Source: Betaproteobacteria bacterium Ga0077526 (GTDB lineage: Bacteria; Pseudomonadota; Gammaproteobacteria; Burkholderiales; Ga0077523). From it: a stretch of 64,000 nucleotides of DNA. Under the pieces are notes generated by a model. The model was given only the letters and a program-made list of their open reading frames with translations, made no database searches and was not told where the DNA came from. The position numbers and the translations under genes were made by a program. Position 1 is the stretch's first letter. Each line of letters begins with the position of its first letter. Location: contig LNDV01000015.1 in NCBI GenBank assembly GCA_001464765.1, positions 123,599-187,598 of the forward strand, read 5' to 3'. Shown piece after piece: positions 32,497 to 41,321 of the stretch.

Positions 32497-33227
32497 GCCG
32501 CCACATCGAAGTAGGCAGCGCGCACGGCAGGATCCTCGAATACGTGTTCCGGCGCGCCCTCCGCGATCTTCTTGCCGAGGTCCATCACGGCGATGCGATC
32601 GGCGATCGCCGCGAGCAGTTCGAGCCTGTGCTCCACGACGATCACGGCCATGCCCATTTCCTTGGCGAGCACGCGGACGATGGCATCGATCTCGTCGATC
32701 TCGGAGTTGATGAGTCCCGCGGCGGGCTCGTCCATCAGCACCACGCACGGGCGGCGCATGACCAGGCAAGCGAGGAGGAGCTTGCGCCGGTTGAGGGTCT
32801 CGAGCGCGCCGGCCGGGAGATCCTCGGGGACCTTCAGGCCGACGAGGTGGCAGGCCCACTCGGCATGGTGACGGGTGAGCCACGGCGAGAAAGCCTCGCG
32901 GGCGGCCTTGAGCACCTCTCCCACGGTGAGCGCGGTGGGTACAACGGGAGACTGGAACGTGCGTGCGATGCCCAGTCGCGCGCGCTTGTGAATCGGCAGC
33001 GCGGTGATGTCCTCATCGCGCAGGCGCACCTTTCCCTGCTGCGGGCGATAGCGTCCGGACAGCACCTCGAACAGGCTGGTCTTGCCCGCGCCATTGGGGC
33101 CGATCACCCCGAGGATCTCGTGGGGCGCGACGGACAGGGACAACTGGTCGAGGATCCGCCGGCCGCCGAGCGAAAGGCTGACCCCTTCGCAGGAGAAGAT
33201 CGGCTTGCCGAAAGCGGGCGCGCCCAT
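32493..33227 (-). CDS. LivG-type ABC ATPase with degenerate signature motif
   Basis: A 244-residue ATPase with intact Walker A GVIGPNGAGKTS, Q-loop ARTFQSPVV, Walker B VVLMDEPAAGL and switch His VVEHRLELL. The signature motif, normally LSYGQ/LSGGQ, reads LETLNRRKLLLACLVMRRP, so the Ser-Gly-Gly contacts with the opposite ATP site are lost. Asymmetric ABC dimers with one degenerate site are known, but this is unusual in LivFG pairs. It overlaps the LivF gene by 4 bp and follows the binding-protein gene by about 40 bp. Confidence 0.88.
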   Translation of the reverse strand: MGAPAFGKPIFSCEGVSLSLGGRRILDQLSLSVAPHEILGVIGPNGAGKTSLFEVLSGRYRPQQGKVRLRDEDITALPIHKRARLGIARTFQSPVVPTALTVGEVLKAAREAFSPWLTRHHAEWACHLVGLKVPEDLPAGALETLNRRKLLLACLVMRRPCVVLMDEPAAGLINSEIDEIDAIVRVLAKEMGMAVIVVEHRLELLAAIADRIAVMDLGKKIAEGAPEHVFEDPAVRAAYFDVAA

Positions 33228-33265
33228 GGGAAATACGGCAAAGGCCAGGGACGCGCCGCGACCGC

Positions 33266-34534
33266 CTACATCCAGGCGGCTTTGCGGAACGCGGTTTCCT
33301 TGAGCGCAGTCGGGCCGATGATCTTGTGCTCGCCGTTCTGGACCTGCAGGTAGAGCTGCGCCATGCCCTTGTCGAGTTCCTTCGTCTGCAGCGGATAGTG
33401 CACGCCGACCTGTCCGTCGTTGTTCATGGCGGAGACGCCGGTCACACCGCGGAACGGGGTCTTGCGCAGGAACTCGCAGACTTCCTTGAACTTGTCGGGA
33501 CTGCCGACCTTCTTCCAGGCGTCGGCCAGCATGTGCACGGAGTCATAGCCCATGCCGGTATAGGCGAGCCCCATCACGCCGGGGAACTTTTTCTTGTACT
33601 TGGCACGGAACTCGTTGCCCTTCTTGTCGGCGTACACGCCCATCACGGTGCTCCAGATGAAGCCTTCCGCCGCGGCGCCGGCGAGCTGCAGGAACTCGGG
33701 CTGCGACGGACCGTACTGGAGATAGACCAGAGCGCCCTTTGTCGGGTTGGCCGTGAAGGTCTGGCAGAACGCAGCGAACTCTGCGGCCACCCAATGGTTC
33801 ACCATCACCACGCCGGCACCGGTCCGCTTGATGTCCTGCACGACCGCGCCCCAGTCCTGCACGGGGAACTGGATGTCCGTGACCTTCACCACCTCGAACT
33901 TGGATTTCTTGAATGCTTCCTGCGCGTACTTCGAGATCGTCTGGGTATAGGCGATCTGTTCCTGGATGATGTGCACCTTGTTGTTGCTGGGCTTCCACGC
34001 ACCGGACGCCGCGAGTTCCTCCAGGAACAGCGGGAACATCAGCCCGTAGTTGATTTCCGACGGGTCCACCTGGAACACGTTCCAGTACTTCTGCGGGTTC
34101 TTGCGGACCAGGTCGACGGCGGCTTCCTGCGTGTTGCCGTTGAGGTAAGGGGCCTTGTAGCCGCCCAGCCCTTCGATGGCGGGCTGCGGGATGATCACGA
34201 ACGGCGACGAGATCGCGTGGACCTTCAGCTCGGCGAGCTTGCGAAACGCCGCCTGGGTCCCCTCCGGCGTCATGATGTCGGTATCGACGATCTTGAGTTC
34301 CAGCGGACGTCCGAGCACGCCGCCCGCCGCGTTGATCTCCTCGACGGCCAGCGCCGCGCCGTTCCAGTGGTCCTGATGGTCGGCCACACCGGCCGGTCCG
34401 CTGCGCGCAAGCGGCAGGCCGATGACGATGGGCGGGCCGTTCGGGGCGCCACGGGAGGGCGCCGAGGTTGCGATGAGAGGCAGGGCGGAGGCCCCGAGCA
34501 GAAGCTGACGGCGGCGGGACGAGAAGTCGTTCAT
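33266..34534 (-). CDS. Periplasmic substrate-binding protein of the amide ABC importer
   Basis: A 422-residue type I periplasmic binding protein (Peripla_BP_6). It opens with a twin-arginine signal (SSRRRQLLLGASALPLIATS), and the mature protein with IVIGLPLARSGPAGVADHQD. ALAVEEINAAGGVLGRPLEL and the hinge region AISSPFVIIPQPAIEGLGGY are typical. It presents the solute to LivH/LivM. It is the first gene of the five-gene transport set plus hydrolase, with a GAGGACACC ribosome site. Relatives bind amino acids, short-chain amides and urea; the ligand here should match the hydrolase substrate. Confidence 0.9.
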   Translation of the reverse strand: MNDFSSRRRQLLLGASALPLIATSAPSRGAPNGPPIVIGLPLARSGPAGVADHQDHWNGAALAVEEINAAGGVLGRPLELKIVDTDIMTPEGTQAAFRKLAELKVHAISSPFVIIPQPAIEGLGGYKAPYLNGNTQEAAVDLVRKNPQKYWNVFQVDPSEINYGLMFPLFLEELAASGAWKPSNNKVHIIQEQIAYTQTISKYAQEAFKKSKFEVVKVTDIQFPVQDWGAVVQDIKRTGAGVVMVNHWVAAEFAAFCQTFTANPTKGALVYLQYGPSQPEFLQLAGAAAEGFIWSTVMGVYADKKGNEFRAKYKKKFPGVMGLAYTGMGYDSVHMLADAWKKVGSPDKFKEVCEFLRKTPFRGVTGVSAMNNDGQVGVHYPLQTKELDKGMAQLYLQVQNGEHKIIGPTALKETAFRKAAWM

Positions 34535-34780
34535 GGTGTCCTCATGTCGGGAAGTCGGCACAGGCTGGCGATGCCGGCTCGGCATTCGCGCCCATTGCTG
34601 GTGCGGCAGGCTACGCTGGCGATTCTGGAAGCGTTAACGAAAATCGGCAATGCACCGCGGCGTCTGGTGCCGAACGGAAGTTTGGAACGACACCGGGTCA
34701 GACGCCGTCGAGGTCGGACAGCCCAGGCGGAACCCTTGCCGGCGTTCGGCGGTCGCACGAGGACAAGGAGGATGATAGCC

Positions 34781-35710
34781 ATGGTTCCGTCCCCCAGCTC
34801 TCTGCGTGACATCGTCGTCCACGTCGATGATGACACGCTGTCGTCTCAGGCGCTCACCTTCGCCGCCCGTATCGCGCATGACACCGGGGCCAGAGTTCGG
34901 GCGCTGTTGGCCTTGCCGCGGCCGACCGGTCTGGGGCCCCTCGGGGCTGAATCGGCCGCGCTGGCTGCCCACGCCTCGCGGGAGCTTCTGGTGGCCCGCC
35001 GTGCCATTGCGGAGGATCTGGTGGCCCGGGTCAATGCGGCGTTCGCCGTGACGATCACGCTCGAATCCCGAGCAGGACACCCCACGACCGAACTGCAGCT
35101 TGCAGCGCGATGCGCCGATTTGCTGGTGGTCTCCCAGAGTCGTTCCCGGCAGTCCGGCGGACTCGACCCCACCGAGATCACGCGCCTGGTCATGGGTGCA
35201 GGCTGTCCGGTGGTCGTGGTGCCTCATATAGGTTGGCAGGGCGACGCAACCTTTCCCGTGTCGACATTCGCCCCGGCGACGGGGCCTGCGATACGGCGAG
35301 TGTTGGGGGCCTGGTCAGGTACCCGGGAAAGCTCCCGAGCGCTGCGGGATGCCTTGCCGCTGCTCTCTTGCGTGGATGTCGTCGAGCTAGTTTCCGCTCC
35401 CCCGGCGGGTGCGGGTCCGGGGGCTGAAACGTCTCTCCAGTCGGCAGTCACATGGCTTCGGCATCACGGCCTCGCGTGCGAGGGCAGGACGCTTTCGCTT
35501 GGCGACAGGGGGAGTGGTCAATCTGCCGGCAGCGGGTGGATTCCCGATGTGTCCGTTGGCGAGGCGCTGCTCTCCCACGCCGCGGACATCCAGGCGGATC
35601 TGTTGGTGATGGGGGCGTACGGGCATGCTCGCCTCTGGGAATTCGTGCTGGGCGGGGTGACGCGGACAATCCTGGGTTCCATGACCGTGCCGGTGCTGCT
35701 GTCCCACTGA
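34781..35710 (+). CDS. Tandem universal stress protein
   Basis: A 309-residue protein with two UspA-like units. The first opens LRDIVVHVDDDTLSSQALTF and ends GCPVVVVP. The second begins IRRVLGAWSGTRESSRALRD and ends LLVMGAYGHARLWEFVLGGV followed by GSMTVPVLLSH, which contains the G-x2-G-x9-G-S ATP-binding pattern. The first unit lacks a clear ATP motif. Cytosolic stress role. The start at 34781 is used because AAGGAGG ends right before the ATG at 34772, leaving normal spacing only for 34781. Divergent from the amide importer. Confidence 0.85.
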   Translation: MVPSPSSLRDIVVHVDDDTLSSQALTFAARIAHDTGARVRALLALPRPTGLGPLGAESAALAAHASRELLVARRAIAEDLVARVNAAFAVTITLESRAGHPTTELQLAARCADLLVVSQSRSRQSGGLDPTEITRLVMGAGCPVVVVPHIGWQGDATFPVSTFAPATGPAIRRVLGAWSGTRESSRALRDALPLLSCVDVVELVSAPPAGAGPGAETSLQSAVTWLRHHGLACEGRTLSLGDRGSGQSAGSGWIPDVSVGEALLSHAADIQADLLVMGAYGHARLWEFVLGGVTRTILGSMTVPVLLSH

Positions 35711-35776
35711 GTTACGTCTGCCCCGCGCCTCCGAACAGCTTCGGGAAGGGCCGCACAGCCAGCGCGATCACGATCG

Positions 35777-36790
35777 TTACTGATTCGCCCCTTCCGTCAG
35801 CCGGCGCCCGAGCCCCAGCGCGTAGGGTGCGGCCCGGGCCGCGAGCATCGGGTCGGCAGACGGTTCCACCCCGGCAGGCAGTGTTGTCGGAACAAAAGTG
35901 ATCGTCAGGCACTCGCCGGTCGAATCGGCGGCAACCGACTTGATGGTGAGACGTCCGAGGGTGACTTTGCGGCGGTCTTCCGGCAGCGGCACGACAGCGC
36001 TGTCGATGCGGTCGCCGGGCTCTGCGATCTGGAGATTGAAGTCGAAAGCCACGCCATGGGTCGCTACGCGCTCGCGCAGATCGTCGAACAGGAAGTTCGC
36101 GCCTCTGGCCTTCGCTTCTTCATCGGTGATGCCTTGCGTTCCGCCAAGGGGCTCGAAGATCCATTTGCCGTATCGCTTCTCTCCCTTGGCGTTGACGAAG
36201 GCGAAGGCGTGCACCCCCCAATAGTTGACCGTGCCGAAACTCGCCGGAACCGGCTGGCTCGCGAAGTAACGGCCCTGCAGCAGTACCTCCGGGTTAGCGT
36301 CGGCAAAGGCTTTGACCTTTTCCGGGTTGGCGGCCTTGGTGGCAGGGTCGGGCTGAAGGGACTGCAATCTGCCCAGGAGTTGTTCGGGCGTAGCCGCGCC
36401 AAACACGGGGGCTGAGATGTTGCCCATTTGCCAGCGCTCGCCATTGGGCAAGTTGAACTGCAAGGCCATATTGCGCTGACTGCGAGCGTTGTCTGGGGCT
36501 TTCGGGTTCGCGCCTCCCACGGAGAAGCGCACGATCACCGGGATGGGCTGACCGCTGAAGGCGGTCGCTACCGAGAGCGAACGCCCATCGGCATTGCCGA
36601 CGAATTCGCCCATCGCGCACACGCCCTTGGCTCCCGAACGGCGAAAGCCCTCGAACCTGCCGAACGTTGCTTCGAACTGGTCGAGCATGCGGTTGGGATC
36701 TGCCTGGGCCGACGCGGGCGGTGCGGTGGAAAGCAAGGAAGCGCCGATCACAGCAAACGCGGCAAGGACGGACAGACGGATGTTGCTCAT
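35777..36790 (-). CDS. Secreted catalase-related (SrpA-like) protein lacking the distal His
   Basis: A 337-residue protein with a signal peptide ending PPASAQA. The body matches small catalase-family peroxidases (IPVIVRFSVGGANPKAPDNA, RNMALQFNLPNGERWQMGNI) and ends PSADPMLAARAAPYALGLGR, where the heme-ligand Tyr is expected and present. In the first block, where relatives carry H-A-K-G with the distal catalytic His, this protein reads RRSGAKGVCAMGEF, so the His is replaced by Gly. Heme may still bind, but normal peroxide turnover is doubtful. Confidence 0.8.
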   Translation of the reverse strand: MSNIRLSVLAAFAVIGASLLSTAPPASAQADPNRMLDQFEATFGRFEGFRRSGAKGVCAMGEFVGNADGRSLSVATAFSGQPIPVIVRFSVGGANPKAPDNARSQRNMALQFNLPNGERWQMGNISAPVFGAATPEQLLGRLQSLQPDPATKAANPEKVKAFADANPEVLLQGRYFASQPVPASFGTVNYWGVHAFAFVNAKGEKRYGKWIFEPLGGTQGITDEEAKARGANFLFDDLRERVATHGVAFDFNLQIAEPGDRIDSAVVPLPEDRRKVTLGRLTIKSVAADSTGECLTITFVPTTLPAGVEPSADPMLAARAAPYALGLGRRLTEGANQ

Positions 36791-36993
36791 GGTGAGTCCT
36801 TCCTCAACGTGAGTGGGAGTGGCGCGATACTACACCGCGATGATGGAAAGACTGGGTTGCTGTCGGCGGTGCTCCGATCAGAACCGATCGGAGGGCTCGG
36901 TCGGAAGCGGAAGTCGAGCCCGTGTCGACTCGCGGCAGGACGTCCGGGGCTCGCCACTAGGAGCGACCACCAGCGCAGTCGCGGCCAAACGCT

Positions 36994-38382
36994 TCAGTTC
37001 TTGTCCTCCAACCCGGATGGCGCGAGGCTCGCAAGCATCCGGTCTGTCGCCGATGGCGCGCGCCCCGCTAGCTCAGCGCGGTCCTTGCGAAGCATGGCGC
37101 GCCGCACCAGCGCCCCTCCCAGATAGCGCAGCGGCTCCGGCGGAAATCTCCGGGCATCGCGATTCACCAGCGCGTTTGCCGTCCAGCGACTCTTCCGCTC
37201 CAGCGACAGTTCCGCGAGGATGCGCCCGCCGATCCGGCTCGGGTTCACACCGTTGCCGCTCCAGCCGATGCCATACGCGATGTGCGGGGCGTCGGGCAGC
37301 GTGCCCAGAAGCGGCAGGCTGTCGTACGTCCGGTCGATGGGGCCGGACCACGCGCTGTCGATCGGCACGTCGGCGAGCATCGGGTAGGTGCGACGGAAAT
37401 CCTCCGTGGCTTCGGCGATGCCGACAGGGTCCGCGAAGGCGAGGGCGTCGGGCTCTCCCGTGAAGTAGAGCCGACCGCCGCCCTTGCCGAACACGATGCG
37501 TCCGTCGCGCGTGGTGCGGTAGTACGTGACCGTCGTCTGCGAGTCTGTGATGCTTTCGCCGCCGGTCCAGCCGATGGCCCGCAGGCGGTCGGGGATGGGC
37601 GGTGTCGCGATCACGGCACTGCCGACGCAGACGAACTTGCGCGCGAGTTCGGGAACGCTCGCGGCCCATGCATTGGTGGCGAGCACGACGCGTCCCGCCT
37701 TGACGACACCGCTCGCCAGGACCAGTCTGGCCGGTGATGTGCGTTCCACCCGTTCTACCCGCGTGTGTTCGTGGATCCGGACACCCAGAGACTCGGCGAC
37801 GCGCGCCAGGCCCAGGGCGAGCTTCGCGGGATGCACAGTACCGTTGACGGGCTCGCACACTCCCGCGAGATGAACGGCAGACCCGGTTCTCGCGGCGATC
37901 TCGCTGGCAGGGACTTGCACGAACACGTCGTCGCGACCCAGGCGGCAGGCCGTGTCGACGACGCCGTCCCACGCGCCGAGGTGCAGAGGCGACGTCGCTG
38001 TCCAGAGCCAGCCCGACTGACGGTACTCGGCGTCGATGCCGTGATGTTCCAGGAAAGATCCCAATTCCGTGATGCAGCGGGTCGTCTCGTCCGCGAGCCA
38101 GACGGCGTCGTCCGCACCGCAGATCCGGGCGAGGCTGCCGATCTTCGGCCACCAGGACATCACGAATCCGCCGTTCAGTCCGGATGCCCCTTCGCCGCAA
38201 CGGTTCGCCTCGAATACTGCGATTGCGAGATCCGGCTCGCGCAGCTTGAGTTCGATGGCCGTCCACAAGCCCACGAAGCCGCCCCCCACGATGGCCACGT
38301 CAACGGCTTTGGCCGGCGCGACGCTGTCAGAGGCAGCACGCAGGGACTCGGTGTCGGCGAGCCAGTGGGATCGCGGTTTCAT
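36994..38382 (-). CDS. FAD-dependent amino acid/amine oxidoreductase (DAO family)
   Basis: A 462-residue protein with the FAD site VDVAIVGGGFVGLWTAIELK and the EANRCGEGASGLNGGFVMSW motif typical of DadA/PuuB-like oxidases. The C-terminal FAD-binding part reads GIGWSGNGVNPSRIGGRILA. It oxidises a secondary or primary amine or amino acid, releasing the carbonyl product. No signal peptide. It is monocistronic, so the substrate is open; gamma-glutamylputrescine oxidase-like enzymes are the nearest by pattern. Confidence 0.82.
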   Translation of the reverse strand: MKPRSHWLADTESLRAASDSVAPAKAVDVAIVGGGFVGLWTAIELKLREPDLAIAVFEANRCGEGASGLNGGFVMSWWPKIGSLARICGADDAVWLADETTRCITELGSFLEHHGIDAEYRQSGWLWTATSPLHLGAWDGVVDTACRLGRDDVFVQVPASEIAARTGSAVHLAGVCEPVNGTVHPAKLALGLARVAESLGVRIHEHTRVERVERTSPARLVLASGVVKAGRVVLATNAWAASVPELARKFVCVGSAVIATPPIPDRLRAIGWTGGESITDSQTTVTYYRTTRDGRIVFGKGGGRLYFTGEPDALAFADPVGIAEATEDFRRTYPMLADVPIDSAWSGPIDRTYDSLPLLGTLPDAPHIAYGIGWSGNGVNPSRIGGRILAELSLERKSRWTANALVNRDARRFPPEPLRYLGGALVRRAMLRKDRAELAGRAPSATDRMLASLAPSGLEDKN

Positions 38383-38428
38383 GGCAGTGGCGCGGCGTGG
38401 GACACGGTGTCGCCCGATACGCGGACGT

Positions 38429-39049
38429 CTAGTCCTTCGTGCCCGCCGACGTGAACTCCGACTCGGTCACTACGCCCGACTCGTCGTACGAGACGATGAG
38501 CGCCTTCTGGTAGAAGCGAATACTGAAAGCGCCGCCGCGCACGTGCGAGTACAGATACACCAGTGCTCGGTCGCGCGGGTTCTTGATGAGCGGATGCATG
38601 TACTCGCCTCCGGCAGGGCCAAGCAGGCTGACCACGTCGTCCCGCGTGCTGCGACCCTTCTCGATCTGCGCGACCTTCGACTCGTCGAAGTCCGTGGCGT
38701 CGTTGCGGAACGAACTGTTGAACTCCCGACCAACCAGCTTCCCGTCCAGATAGTAAAAGCCTAACGCCCGGCCGGGTGTGACTCCCTCGTAGAGCGCTTG
38801 GGTGCCCGCATGCGCGTATACGTAGGACGCTGTCTGGAAAGTCGTGCCGTTCTTGATGACCGTGCCGGTATCGTAAGGTTTGCCCATGGCCTTCAGCACG
38901 TCTTGCTGAGTGGTCTGCCCAAGCGTGAAGGCAGACGGGTCCGGCCGCACAAAGTTCCTTCCCGCACATCCGGAAAGCATCCACGCGGCCAGTGCCAACA
39001 CGGCGCCGAGGCGGACTTTCCGTGCAAGACTTCCCAATCCTTCGAACAT
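38429..39049 (-). CDS. SmpA/OmlA-like lipoprotein
   Basis: A 206-residue precursor with a lipoprotein signal and lipobox LSGC. Two BamE/SmpA-like repeats follow: FTLGQTTQQDVLKAMGKPYD and IEKGRSTRDDVVSLLGPAGG, the LGxT-xxDVxxxLGxP pattern that forms a small alpha-beta domain. Such proteins are anchored to the outer or inner membrane and may help envelope assembly, but this is not BamE itself (longer, two units). An AGGAG ribosome site precedes the ATG at 39049. Confidence 0.82.
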   Translation of the reverse strand: MFEGLGSLARKVRLGAVLALAAWMLSGCAGRNFVRPDPSAFTLGQTTQQDVLKAMGKPYDTGTVIKNGTTFQTASYVYAHAGTQALYEGVTPGRALGFYYLDGKLVGREFNSSFRNDATDFDESKVAQIEKGRSTRDDVVSLLGPAGGEYMHPLIKNPRDRALVYLYSHVRGGAFSIRFYQKALIVSYDESGVVTESEFTSAGTKD

Positions 39050-39221
39050 TCGGTTCTCCTGTATGGGGGCATCGCGCCGACGGGCGCGCCATCGTCCGAA
39101 GTGTAGACCGGGAACTCCCGCGTGGAGCACTCGCAAGCCACGCAATGGAGAGTCGCGGTAAAGTCTGCACGAAGCGCCGTGCGCGTTCCGCAATTCCATC
39201 GTGGCCAACCGGGAGCCTGCC

Positions 39222-39524
39222 ATGCTGAGCATCACCGCAGTCATTCGCGTCAAAAAGGGTTTCGAGCAGCAGATGCACGAACAGCTGCTCGCGGTCGCGC
39301 AGCACGCCCGAGTGAGCGAACCCGCGACCGTGGACTACTTTGTCGCGCAGGACGCCAAGGACCCCTGCGTCTTCACCACCTACGAGCGCTACACCGACCA
39401 GGGTGCCGTCGATCTCCACAACAACTCCCCTGTCGTCGCTCGTTTCTTCGAGGCGGCCAAGCCCATGCTCGACGGGGCCCCTGTGGTCGTGCTGGCGGCG
39501 GAGGAGTTCTCGAAGCGCGGGTGA
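39222..39524 (+). CDS. Antibiotic biosynthesis monooxygenase (ABM)-like protein
   Basis: A 100-residue ferredoxin-like protein: MLSITAVIRVKKGFEQQMHE, CVFTTYERYTDQGAVDLHNN and FFEAAKPMLDGAPVVVLAAE. This is the ABM/YgiN quinol monooxygenase pattern with the conserved E-x-Y/W and H residues. Probably a cytosolic dimer acting on a quinone-like or unknown small compound. The ATG at 39222 is the likely start; an in-frame codon at 39201 is possible. Confidence 0.82.
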   Translation: MLSITAVIRVKKGFEQQMHEQLLAVAQHARVSEPATVDYFVAQDAKDPCVFTTYERYTDQGAVDLHNNSPVVARFFEAAKPMLDGAPVVVLAAEEFSKRG

Positions 39525-39677
39525 GGGGGCATGCGGTTTCGATGTGCACCGGGCCGGGAAGTCACGCGTTCCGGCAGTGTGGCGCCGAGACTCGCGGGGT
39601 CTTGAGCCCTCCCGTCCCGGGCTGCCGCACGACGCGGTAGACTCCCGCCCGTTCCACAACCCTTCCGGAGTTCGAAA

Positions 39678-40178
39678 GTGATCCGCCAGTCTTTCCCTGC
39701 CGCTGTCCTCGTGTCGCTTCTCGCCGCCGCGCCGGCCTTCGCCGACGGCACGGCCTCCCCCCAGTACTTCAATGGCCGGCTGACCGTCGACATCTCCGGG
39801 CCGGACGTCGCCATGCAGTTGCGCCTTCCGATGACCCGCTCCACGGTCGAGACGGCCGCCAAGCAGAATTTCACCCAGGACGAGGTGATTGCGCGCCTCA
39901 AGGACGCCGGCAAGATGTTCGGGTTTCCGGCGGGATCCAAGTGCCAGGTCGAGAGCGCCAATGCTTTCGCGGTCGATCAGCAGGGCCGCATCACCAAGGC
40001 CGACAGCAATCTTCAGGCGATGTACCGCTTCCGCTGTGAAGGCGCGAAGATCGATGCGCTGCAGATCAAGCTGTTCGAGGGTCTGCCGGGTCTGGAGACC
40101 GTCAAGCTGCAAGTGACGACCGAGAAAGGCGAGAAGAGCTTCGACCTCGTCCCGGGTAAGGGTGACGTCACGCTGTAA
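39678..40178 (+). CDS. Periplasmic DUF2796/ZrgA-like protein without His-rich region
   Basis: A 166-residue protein starting at GTG with a signal peptide ending AAAPAFADG. The body fits the DUF2796 pattern: RLTVDISGPDVAMQL, a helix KQNFTQDEVIARLKDAGKMF, then AMYRFRCEGAKIDALQIKLF and LPGLETVKLQVTTEKGEKSF. ZrgA-type members carry His/Asp-rich zinc-binding stretches; none is present here. A zinc-uptake role is therefore uncertain and a different periplasmic binding role is possible. Confidence 0.6.
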   Translation: MIRQSFPAAVLVSLLAAAPAFADGTASPQYFNGRLTVDISGPDVAMQLRLPMTRSTVETAAKQNFTQDEVIARLKDAGKMFGFPAGSKCQVESANAFAVDQQGRITKADSNLQAMYRFRCEGAKIDALQIKLFEGLPGLETVKLQVTTEKGEKSFDLVPGKGDVTL

Positions 40179-40189
40179 GGCCGCGTTCG

Positions 40190-40218
40190 GCGCGGCGCCG
40201 GAGGCTGCGGCGCCGCGC
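40190..40218. terminator. Bidirectional hairpin between convergent genes
   Basis: Perfect 11-bp stem GCGCGGCGCCG (40190-40200) and CGGCGCCGCGC (40208-40218), loop GAGGCTG, located between stops at 40178 and 40221. No T-tract follows on the + side, so efficiency is uncertain. Confidence 0.6.
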
Positions 40219-40220
40219 GT

Positions 40221-41210
40221 TCAGCGTTTTTCGTACAAGCGGATACCCGCGAGATAGATGTCCTGGTCCTTGTTGTAGAAGGACGCCACCCGGCTGTACA
40301 TCACACCGATTTCGAACCGCGTGTACGTCGTGTCAAACACGTCCATGGCGGCCCGCAGGCTCAGGATGCCCAGCAGTCCGAAGCTCTGGTCGCGCCGCGA
40401 ATCGTGGGCAAGGTAGGGTCCGAGGCCGAAGCTGAAGACGAAGCGCTCCGGCGGCGTGCGCCACCAGGCCTGCACGGGAATCCCTTTCCGGTCCGTGATG
40501 AACGTGTCCCCTTCCGAGAGGAAGCCGACCGAATAGGCCGAGGGCTCCCACCACTGCCCGCGCTCCTCCACCAGATACTGTGCCTCCACCCGGAACGCGC
40601 CGGCATTGCGCTGCGTGCCGACCGTGGTGGTGCGCGAGATGCCGCTCCACACACTGACGTCTGCCCGCAGCCGTTGCGGGGTGCCCGTCGCGCCCTGCGG
40701 CGGAAAGTCATAGCCCACGCCGAAGAGCACGGCTACCGTGTCGAAGGAACGGAGCATCAAGGTCGTGTTGACCTGCGAACGCAGGTACCACCCGTTGCCC
40801 AGCACATGCCACTTGAGGGCGGCCGAGCCGAGGATTCCCATGCGGAACTGGTTCAGACGCTCCCCGTTGACCTCCGTGTTGTTCATGCTCACGTAAGGCC
40901 CGGCGCCCAGTTGCATCTCGAGCCCGTCGCCGAGCGACTGGGCGTACCAGCCCTGGGCAGCAAATCCGTCCCGGTGGTTATTGGGAAGGTGCCCGTCGTT
41001 GCTGTACATGAAGCCGAGGCCCCAGCGGCTATCTGCCGGCCGGTAGACGAATCCGGTGGAGGCCGTCCAGGTGAAGTCACCGCGGCCGCGAAGCGCGCCG
41101 CCCATGATGTAGTAGTCGACGTTCTCCGGCTGTGCGGCACTCTGGGCGTTGACGGCGGCGGGGAGGCCGCCGGCCAGAAGAAGCAGGGCGAGGGACAGGC
41201 GCAGGCGCAT
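40221..41210 (-). CDS. Putative outer-membrane beta-barrel protein
   Basis: A 329-residue precursor with a signal peptide (MRLRLSLALLLLAGGLPAAVNAQ). The mature part is built of alternating amphipathic strands rich in Tyr, Trp, Gly and aromatic girdle residues (WGLGFMYSNDGH, YDFPPQG, FRVEAQYLVEERGQWW, RFEIGVMYSRVA). I recognise no specific family. It ends IRLYEKR rather than with an aromatic residue, slightly unusual for an outer-membrane protein. It follows another likely beta-barrel gene on the same strand by about 110 bp. Confidence 0.65.
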   Translation of the reverse strand: MRLRLSLALLLLAGGLPAAVNAQSAAQPENVDYYIMGGALRGRGDFTWTASTGFVYRPADSRWGLGFMYSNDGHLPNNHRDGFAAQGWYAQSLGDGLEMQLGAGPYVSMNNTEVNGERLNQFRMGILGSAALKWHVLGNGWYLRSQVNTTLMLRSFDTVAVLFGVGYDFPPQGATGTPQRLRADVSVWSGISRTTTVGTQRNAGAFRVEAQYLVEERGQWWEPSAYSVGFLSEGDTFITDRKGIPVQAWWRTPPERFVFSFGLGPYLAHDSRRDQSFGLLGILSLRAAMDVFDTTYTRFEIGVMYSRVASFYNKDQDIYLAGIRLYEKR

Positions 41211-41321
41211 GGCATATCTCCCGAGGTCTCTTTGCGGACCCGCGTCAGTGATGCCGAAATGTACCGCAGCGCAGCATCGAAAAAAAGCCCGCGCTTTCCC
41301 TGCCCCTTCGCAGTCAGGAGG

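Noticed and set aside
33326..34771. Long in-frame extension before the universal stress protein
   Set aside because: It lies antisense to the solute-binding protein; a good AAGGAGG ribosome site marks the real start at 34781.
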